Assembly: GCF_008923185.1 (NCBI RefSeq)
Contig: NZ_WBMT01000006.1
Span: forward strand, 310,001 to 374,000
Reading direction: 5' to 3'
DNA: 64,000 nt
Origin: Actinomadura rudentiformis
GTDB lineage: Bacteria; Actinomycetota; Actinomycetes; Streptosporangiales; Streptosporangiaceae
In this document: in pieces, positions 58,741 to 64,000 of the stretch
Layout of the letters: each line of letters starts with the position of its first letter
Numbering within the stretch: position 1 is the first letter of the stretch
Translations under genes and position numbers: made by a program
Notes under the pieces: generated by a model
Database searches by the model: none
What the model saw: the letters and a program-made list of their open reading frames with translations, nothing else
What the model was told of the DNA's origin: nothing

Positions 58741-59595
58741 TCAGCGGCCCTTGCGCTGGTAGGTGCGGATCGTCAGTGGCACGAACACCACCAGCAGGAA
58801 CACCGACCACAACAGCGTCGCCGTCACCGGGTGCGCGATCGGCCAGGCGGCGTCACCCGCGGGCGCACCCGGATTGCCGAACAGCTCCCGGCAGGCGGCG
58901 GTGAGCGCGCTGACCGGGTTCCAGTCGGCCAGTGTCCGCAGCCAGGCGGGCATGCCGGCCGTGGGCACGAAGGAGTTGGACACCATCGTGAACGGCAGGA
59001 ACAGCGGCACGAGCTGGTCGGCGGTCTGCTCGTTCTTGACCACCATGCCGAGGTAGCAGCCCACCCAGCTCACCGCGTACCGCATCACCATGAGCAGCAG
59101 GAACGCCTGCACGGTCGGCACCAGGCCGCGGTGCGACTGCCAGCCGACCAGCAGTCCCGCCACCGCCATGATCCCTAGTCCGAGCACGCCGCCGAGCAGC
59201 GTGTCGGCGCCGGTCTGCCCGAACGGCACCGCCGAGCGGGCCATCGGCATCGAGCGGAACCGGTCCATCACACCACGGGACGCGTCGGTGGCCACCTTCA
59301 GCGTCGTGGCCATGATCGAGCTGAAGGTCACCATGGCGAACAGGCCCGGCATCAGGTACTCGCGGTAGTTCCCCCCGCCGGGCACCTGGATCGCGCTCCC
59401 GAACACGTACCCGAACAGCACCACCATGACCGCCGGGAAGATCAGGGCGACGACGATCTCGCCGGGCTCCTGCCGCAGCCGGCTGAGCTCACGCCCCACC
59501 AGCGTCAGCCCGTCGGTGAACGACCAGCGCAGGCGGGCGGCGAACGAGGAGATCAGGATTGGGGCGGCGGGGGTGGCGGCGCGCGTCGTGGTCAT
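58741..59595 (-). CDS. ABC-2 type permease (DrrB-like)
   Basis: 284 residues from ATG 59595, overlapping the ATPase gene by 4 nt; the longer open frame upstream is antisense or out-of-frame sequence of the ATPase. Six helices, with the ABC-2 marks GYVFGSAIQVPGG, 'MPGLFAMVTFSSI', 'WVGCYLGMVV' and the C-terminal 'ADWNPVSALTAACRELFGNP'. Partner of the ATPase in a daunorubicin-resistance-type exporter. A collapsed paralogue lies at 61412-61819. Confidence 0.92.
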   Translation of the reverse strand: MTTTRAATPAAPILISSFAARLRWSFTDGLTLVGRELSRLRQEPGEIVVALIFPAVMVVLFGYVFGSAIQVPGGGNYREYLMPGLFAMVTFSSIMATTLKVATDASRGVMDRFRSMPMARSAVPFGQTGADTLLGGVLGLGIMAVAGLLVGWQSHRGLVPTVQAFLLLMVMRYAVSWVGCYLGMVVKNEQTADQLVPLFLPFTMVSNSFVPTAGMPAWLRTLADWNPVSALTAACRELFGNPGAPAGDAAWPIAHPVTATLLWSVFLLVVFVPLTIRTYQRKGR

Positions 59596-60575
59596 CGGAC
59601 GACCTCCTTCTCCAAGCCGGACACGCGGCCGGAGCCGGGATCGGCGTCGCGGTCGGTCAGGCGCAGGAACACCTCGTCGAGCGTGGGGCGGCGCAGGCTG
59701 ACGTCGGCCGCGGCCACTCCGGCCCGGTCCAGTTCCCGTACGACGTCGGCGAGCCGGACACCGCCACGCGTCAACGGCACGCTGAGCGCCTCGGCTCCGG
59801 TCATCGTCGGGTCCGTACCGGCCAGCCGGTGCATGACCGTCGAGGCCTCGCGCACCATCGAGGAGTCCGCCAGAACGACGTCGAGACGGTCGCCGATGGT
59901 GGCCTTGAGCTCGTCGGGCGTGCCGGACGCGACGACCCGGCCGTGGTCGATGACGGCGATGTCGTCGGCGAGCCGGTCGGCCTCGTCCAGGTACTGCGTG
60001 GTCAGCAGGACCGTGGTGCCGTCCGCGACGAGTTCGCGGATGTTGTCCCAGATCTCGCCGCGGCTGCGCGGGTCCAGGCCGGTCGTCGGCTCGTCCAGGA
60101 ACAGCACCGGGGGCCGCAGGATGAGGCTGGTGATGAGGTCGAGGCGGCGCCGCATGCCTCCCGAGTAGCCGCTGACCTGCCGGTCGGCCGCCTCCATCAG
60201 GCCGAACCGCTCGAGCAGCTCGTCGGCCCGGCGGTGCGCCTCCCGGCGCGGCAGGTGGTAGAGCCGGCCGAACATGCGCAGGTTGCCGCGGCCGGTGAGC
60301 TTCTCGTCCACGGCGGCGTACTGGCCGGCCAGCCCGATGCGCGCCCGCACCTGGTCGGCCTCCCGGACGACGTCGTACCCCGCGATCCGCGCGTGCCCGG
60401 CGTCCGGTCTGGACAGGGTCGCCAGGATGCGCACCGCCGTCGTCTTGCCCGCGCCGTTCGGGCCGAGGACGCCGCAGACGGTGCCCGCCGGCACCCGCAG
60501 GTCCAGTCCTCGCAAGGCGTGGGTGCGGCCGAAGTGCTTGTGCAGCCCCTCGGCGACCACCACCGGCTCCTCCAT
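59592..60575 (-). CDS. ABC transporter ATP-binding protein (DrrA-like)
   Basis: 327 residues from ATG 60575. Walker A GPNGAGKTTAVRIL, Q-loop region GLAGQYAAVDEKLTG, signature YSGGMRRRLDLITSL and Walker B VLFLDEPTTGLDPRSR. The C-terminal extension (about 225-327) is the DrrA-type DUF4162 domain. It energises drug efflux with the permease. Its promoter faces the TetR gene across two repeated operator-like sites. Confidence 0.95.
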   Translation of the reverse strand: MEEPVVVAEGLHKHFGRTHALRGLDLRVPAGTVCGVLGPNGAGKTTAVRILATLSRPDAGHARIAGYDVVREADQVRARIGLAGQYAAVDEKLTGRGNLRMFGRLYHLPRREAHRRADELLERFGLMEAADRQVSGYSGGMRRRLDLITSLILRPPVLFLDEPTTGLDPRSRGEIWDNIRELVADGTTVLLTTQYLDEADRLADDIAVIDHGRVVASGTPDELKATIGDRLDVVLADSSMVREASTVMHRLAGTDPTMTGAEALSVPLTRGGVRLADVVRELDRAGVAAADVSLRRPTLDEVFLRLTDRDADPGSGRVSGLEKEVVR

Positions 60576-60584
60576 GTTCCCTCC

Positions 60585-60647
60585 ACTGGGTACGTCGTAC
60601 GCAATTGAGGGCCTCAGAGTAGGTTACTGGGTACGATGTACGCAACT
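60585..60647. promoter_or_regulatory. paired operators of the ABC/TetR locus
   Basis: Two 22-bp direct copies beginning ACTGGGTACG lie at 60585-60606 and 60626-60647 (41 bp apart). Each centres on a dyad: GTACG-T-CGTAC (60590-60600, perfect) and GTAC-GAT-GTAC (60631-60641). They cover the divergent promoters of the ATPase and TetR genes and are likely TetR sites. Confidence 0.68.
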
Positions 60648-60672
60648 AGACTTCCGGTGAGGAGGTGGGCCG

Positions 60673-61467
60673 GTGGCCGACGAGGAGTACCCGAACATCT
60701 GGATGCGCCCCGAGCGCCCGACCCGGGGGCCTCGCCCCGCTTACAGCCGCGCGCAGATCACCGAGGCCGCCGTCCGGATCGCCGACGCCGAGGGCGTGGA
60801 GGCCGCGACGATGCGGCGAATCGCGGCCGAGATCGGCGCGGGTGCCATGTCGCTCTACCGGTACGTGCCGAGCCGCGACGACCTGATCGAGCTGATGGTG
60901 GACCGGATCGAGGGCGAGCAGAACCTGCCCGCCAGGCCGACGGGCGACTGGCGGGCCGACCTGGCGCTCTTGGCAGAGGAGACCCGGGCGATGTGGCTGC
61001 GCCACCCGTGGGTCGCCACGCTGCAACGTGCCCGGCCCGCCGTCGGCCCCAACCAGCTCCGGATCATCGAGTTCGCGATGGGCACGCTGGACGTGGGGCT
61101 TCCCATCGACGAGGTGCTCGGGCTCATCAACATCCTCAACGGCTACATCGAACGGACCGTCCGGGGCGAGCTCATGTGGGTGGAGGAGTCACGCCGGTCG
61201 GGCATCGGGGAGTCCGACTGGATGGCGCGCAACGGGCCGTACGTGCGGCAGCTCATGGCCAGCGGCGACTACCCGATGTTCACGCGGATCGTGCTCGATG
61301 CACGCCAGCCCCACATGGATCCCGAGGAACGGTTCCGGTACGGGCTGGAACGCGTCCTGGACTGCATCGCCGTCGCGGTGGAGGCCGCTCCCCTGCCGCC
61401 GGAGGTGGCGTTCACCCCTCAGGACGGCGATAGCGGCGAACGGCCAGCGGCAGGAAGACCACGATGA
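60673..61467 (+). CDS. TetR/AcrR family regulator (TetR_C_1 type)
   Basis: 264 residues from GTG 60673, with GAGGAGG upstream. HTH at about 25-70 (ITEAAVRIADAEGVEAATMRRIAAEIG, in the usual place, then AMSLYRYVPSRDDLI). The ligand domain is the long TetR_C_1 type found with DrrAB exporters. Divergent from the ATPase gene. Its final 56 bp overlap the convergent permease pseudogene, and the last residues (GDSGERPAAGRPR) are probably read-through after the old stop was lost. Confidence 0.92.
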   Translation: MADEEYPNIWMRPERPTRGPRPAYSRAQITEAAVRIADAEGVEAATMRRIAAEIGAGAMSLYRYVPSRDDLIELMVDRIEGEQNLPARPTGDWRADLALLAEETRAMWLRHPWVATLQRARPAVGPNQLRIIEFAMGTLDVGLPIDEVLGLINILNGYIERTVRGELMWVEESRRSGIGESDWMARNGPYVRQLMASGDYPMFTRIVLDARQPHMDPEERFRYGLERVLDCIAVAVEAAPLPPEVAFTPQDGDSGERPAAGRPR

Positions 61468-61819
61468 TCGCCAGCGGCGATGCGACCGCCAGCAGGACAG
61501 GGTGCTGCGCCGGCCATGAATCACCACCGGTCCCGGGATTGCCGAACAACTCCCGGGTCGCGCCCACCGTGGCCGACAGCGGGTTCCACGCCGCGATCGC
61601 GCCCAGCCAGGCGGGCAGCTGAGACGGCGACACGAACGTGTTGGCCAGGAACGTCAACGGCATCAGCAACATCCACGACGCCCCCGCGGCCTCCGGCGTG
61701 ATGAGCAGCCCGACGTAGATGCCGACCCAGATCATCGCGAAGCGCAGCAGCATCAGGAGCCCGACCGCCGCCAGCGCGCGCCCCGGTCCCTCGTACCAGC
61801 TCCACCCGACCACCAAGCC
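61412..61819 (-). pseudogene. ABC-2 permease, 5'-truncated
   Basis: The C-terminal half (about 136 residues) of a permease like the one at 58741-59595: GLVVGWSW, 'LLRFAMIWVGIYVGLL', 'FVSPSQLPAWLGAIAAWNPLSA', 'TRELFGNPGTGGDSWPAQHP'. Homology starts abruptly at GLVVGW (61817); the N-terminal three helices and the partner ATPase gene are absent. It abuts the TetR remnant on the other strand at the same point, marking a deletion. A TTG at 61816 could still start a 134-residue peptide, but a functional permease is unlikely. Confidence 0.8.
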
Positions 61820-62343
61820 GCAGCGCCGCCGCGGCCGTCCTCGCCCGCGACCGGTCCGCGACGCTGGCCGACATCGCCGAGGCGGCCGACGTCGGCCGCA
61901 GCACGCTCCACCGCTACTACCCCGACCGCGACGTGCTGATCAAAGCCGTCGTCGAGGACTCGCTCGCCGTGGTCCAGGAGGCGACCGAAGGGGCCGCGCT
62001 CGACGACGGCTCGCCGCAGGAGGCGATGCGGCGCCTGGTCGCGGCCATGGTGGACGCGGGCGACCGGCTGCTGTTCCTGTGGGGCGACCCGAAGGTCTTC
62101 GAGGGCCATCCCACGGTGGACGATCCCGACTGTGACCCTCCGGACGACCCGGTGCTTCGCCTCATCGAGCGCGGGCAGGCCGAGGGCGTGTTCGATCCGG
62201 AGCTGAGCCCCGTCTGGATCCAGCATGTGCTGTGGGCGCTGGTCTATACGGCGGTCGAGGAGGCCGACCAGGGGCGCATGCCCCGGCACGGGATCACCTC
62301 CACCGTGATCCGCACCCTGGAGAAAGGCGTGCTCAGCCGCTGA
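61820..62343 (+). pseudogene. TetR regulator, 5'-truncated
   Basis: The frame reads from RSAAAAVLARDRSATLADI through the HTH (EAADVGRSTLHRYYPDRDVL) into a complete C-terminal domain, but the usual first 15-20 residues are missing and there is no in-frame start codon before ATG 61933, which lies after the recognition helix. Any product from 61933 (136 residues) could not bind DNA. Counterpart of the intact TetR gene at 60673. Ends with an 11-bp overlap of the convergent WYL gene. Confidence 0.8.
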
Positions 62344-63322
62344 CCGGCCCGGGCGCGGTCACCCCGCCCGAGGCGCGGGCGGCGCGGGCGCTGAGTTCCC
62401 GCAGGTAGTCGATGAGCTCCGGGGGCTCGTGCACCTCGAACTCGCATTCGAGCATCACCAGCGACTGGGCCAGCCACGGCAGCGTGTCGGTGTGGCTGCG
62501 GAGCCGGCAGGTGCGGTCGTCGATGGGTTCGATGTCGCCGGGCCGGTCGCCCACGCGTCCCCGGACCTGTTCCACCGGGGCGTGCAGGGTGGCGACGGCG
62601 CTGTAGGTGGGTGCGAGCGAATAGAGCTTGCTGGTGACGAACGCGGCGGCGTCCTCCTCGGGGAGCTCGCGCGGCGCGTACCGCTGCCCGATGGGGCGTG
62701 GTTCTTGAACGCGGTCGACGCGGAAGATGCGCCATCCGTCCCGTTCGACGTCGTAGGCCACCAGGTACCAGCGCTGATGGGCGGGGACCAGATGGTACGG
62801 CTCCACCAGCCGCCGGGTCTCGCCGCCGTCGGCCGCCTCGTACCTGAACCGCAGCCGTTCGTGATTGGTGGCGGCCGCGGCGAGCACGGTCAGGTCCTGC
62901 GGGTTCACGCTGGGCCTGCCCGCGTCCGCCGCCACCGGCACCGTCGCGGCGCTCAGCGCCCCGACCCGGTGCCGCAACCGCGACGGCAGCACCTGCTCCA
63001 GCTTCGCCATCGCGCGCACGGACGCCTCCCCGATGCCGTCCACGGGATGCCCGGCGGCCGTGCGCAAGCCGACCGCGATCGCCACCGCCTCCTCGTCGTC
63101 CAGCAGCAGCGGCGGCATCGCGGTCCCGGCCACCAGCCGGTAGCCGCCGACGGCCCCCCTCGACGCCTCCACCGGATAGCCCAGCTCGCGCAGCCGCTCG
63201 ATGTCGCGGCGGATCGTGCGCGGGCTCACGCGCAGCCGCTCGGCCAGCTCGCTGCCGGGCCACTCGCGCGGCATCTGCAACAGGGACAGCAGGCTCAGCA
63301 ACCGGGCCGGAGTGTCGCTCAT
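62333..63322 (-). CDS. YafY-type WYL-domain transcriptional regulator
   Basis: 329 residues from ATG 63322. HTH_11 (MPREWPGSELAERLRVS, RTIRRDIERLRELGYP), WYL motif in HQRWYLVAYDVERDGW, RVDRVQEPRP, then a WCX-like C-terminus. Closely similar along its length to the protein at 24586-25545, so the two are recent paralogues by eye. Divergent from the AlkZ-like gene with 62 bp between, which holds a TAGGTCATGACCTA palindrome. Confidence 0.93.
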   Translation of the reverse strand: MSDTPARLLSLLSLLQMPREWPGSELAERLRVSPRTIRRDIERLRELGYPVEASRGAVGGYRLVAGTAMPPLLLDDEEAVAIAVGLRTAAGHPVDGIGEASVRAMAKLEQVLPSRLRHRVGALSAATVPVAADAGRPSVNPQDLTVLAAAATNHERLRFRYEAADGGETRRLVEPYHLVPAHQRWYLVAYDVERDGWRIFRVDRVQEPRPIGQRYAPRELPEEDAAAFVTSKLYSLAPTYSAVATLHAPVEQVRGRVGDRPGDIEPIDDRTCRLRSHTDTLPWLAQSLVMLECEFEVHEPPELIDYLRELSARAARASGGVTAPGPVSG

Positions 63323-63341
63323 GTTCCCATCATGCCGTGCA

Positions 63342-63362
63342 GTTAGGTCATGACCTGACCTA
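63342..63362. promoter_or_regulatory. palindrome between WYL and AlkZ-like genes
   Basis: TTAGGTCATGACCTGACCTA region: TAGGTCATGACCTG (63343-63356) is a near-perfect dyad centred on TCATGA, with a further ACCTA half site after it. Located in the 62-bp divergent gap, so a site for the WYL regulator on its own and the neighbour's promoter is plausible. Confidence 0.5.
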
Positions 63363-63384
63363 GATGGCCCCTAGAGTCGAGGAC

Positions 63385-64000
63385 ATGGACGACCCGCCGC
63401 GTTTCTCCTGGACCGACGTGTGCGCCCGGCGGCTGCACCGGCACGCGCTGACCACCCCGTCGACGAGCGCCACGCCCGCCGACATCGCGGCCGCCATGGC
63501 GAGCACCCACGCTCAGGTGATGTCGGCGGCCGAGCTGGGCATCGCCATGCGCATCGACGGCGCCACCCGGCTGGACGTCCGCGAGGCCCTGTGGACCGAA
63601 CGGAGCCTCGTCAAGACGTTCGGGTTGCGCGGCACGGTCCATGTGATGCCGGCCCGTGATCTCTCGCTCTGGGTCGGCGCGCTGTCCGCGCTGCCGGCCT
63701 CGGCCAACGTCATGCCGAAGGACATCAGGCTCACCCCGGACCAGACCGAGCAGGTCGTCGCGGCCGTCGCCGCCGCGCTCGACGACGCGGAGCTGACGAT
63801 CGACGAGCTCACCGAGGCGGTCGTCGACCATGCCGGCGCGTGGGCGGGGGATCTCGTCATGGAGGCGTTCCAGGGCAAGTGGCCGCGCTGGCGGCAGGCC
63901 ATGCACCTGACGGGGATCCGCGGCGTCCTGTGTTTCGCCCCCAACCGGGGCCGCAAGGTCACCTACACCAATCCGCGGCGGTGGCTGCCCGGCTTCGAGC
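63385..64000 (+). CDS. winged-helix DNA-binding protein, AlkZ-like (HTH_42), 3' end missing
   Basis: 205 residues from ATG 63385 to the window edge, still open. It begins FSWTDVCARRL and has the AlkZ/YcaQ-type features 'VREALWTERSLVKTFGLRGTVHVMPARDL' (spread over 70-100), 'LTIDELTEAV' and GIRGVLCFAPNRG. Relatives include DNA glycosylases for bulky or crosslinked lesions that protect antibiotic producers; this branch (winged helix DNA-binding domain-containing protein) is mostly uncharacterised. The catalytic QxQ or related region would need the complete sequence. Confidence 0.85.
   Translation, partial: MDDPPRFSWTDVCARRLHRHALTTPSTSATPADIAAAMASTHAQVMSAAELGIAMRIDGATRLDVREALWTERSLVKTFGLRGTVHVMPARDLSLWVGALSALPASANVMPKDIRLTPDQTEQVVAAVAAALDDAELTIDELTEAVVDHAGAWAGDLVMEAFQGKWPRWRQAMHLTGIRGVLCFAPNRGRKVTYTNPRRWLPGFE

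Overview
The window is high-GC actinobacterial chromosome. Dense genes, many GTG starts, SCO6745-family, DUF3152 and TerD proteins, and several WYL, TetR and LysR regulators fit a Streptosporangiales-type actinomycete (Actinomadura, Nonomuraea or relatives); the genus is my inference. No rRNA, tRNA, CRISPR array or intact insertion sequence was seen. Both edges cut genes: a PPOX-family protein on the left and a winged-helix (AlkZ-like) protein on the right.

Layout. 1-13.5 kb is ordinary housekeeping and accessory metabolism: hydrolases, a 2OG-Fe(II) oxygenase, a DMT exporter divergent from its likely CGNR regulator (two identical spaced operators between them), an isochorismatase-family hydrolase with a GlxA-type regulator, a YigZ protein, an acyl-CoA synthetase with RidA, and terD. 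13.6-17.8 kb holds an orphan trio of acyl-CoA oxidase-like protein, acyltransferase and ketosynthase III. 17.8-25.5 kb has hydrolases, a PLP enzyme divergent from a LysR regulator, and an MFS exporter divergent from a TetR regulator. 25.7-30.5 kb is a membrane and metal-flavoured island: a cupredoxin lipoprotein, two polytopic membrane proteins (one with a repeated H-x3-G-x-D...H motif and a FixH/YtkA-like C-terminus) and a 60-residue membrane protein.

30.6-38.9 kb is the most distinctive part: a tightly coupled five-gene minus-strand operon. It encodes a Pls/PosA-type synthetase end (thiolation domain, six membrane segments, three soluble domains), a separate adenylation-thiolation NRPS, a TauD/SyrP-like oxygenase, SbnB and SbnA. 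SbnA and SbnB make L-2,3-diaminopropionate, so the operon probably builds a diaminopropionate-based cationic oligomer on a split synthetase. The 610-bp region upstream carries a frameshifted fragment of a second Pls/PosA gene and a duplicated 28-bp block.

39.5-45.8 kb is a signalling island: an OmpR-type regulator, an Hpt-like protein whose phospho-histidine is replaced by leucine, and a 4-nt-overlapping chain of PrnB-like (TDO/IDO superfamily) protein, PAS histidine kinase, receiver, and REC-PAS-kinase-REC hybrid. 46.8-55.2 kb is a YkcB/YkcC-like glycosyltransferase locus with its own two-component system. 55.3-64 kb has an Ala-rich helical protein, rsgA behind a 22-codon leader, a GNAT enzyme, an intact DrrA/DrrB-type ABC exporter with a TetR repressor, and a second copy of that ABC/TetR cassette collapsed by a deletion into two abutting pseudogenes.
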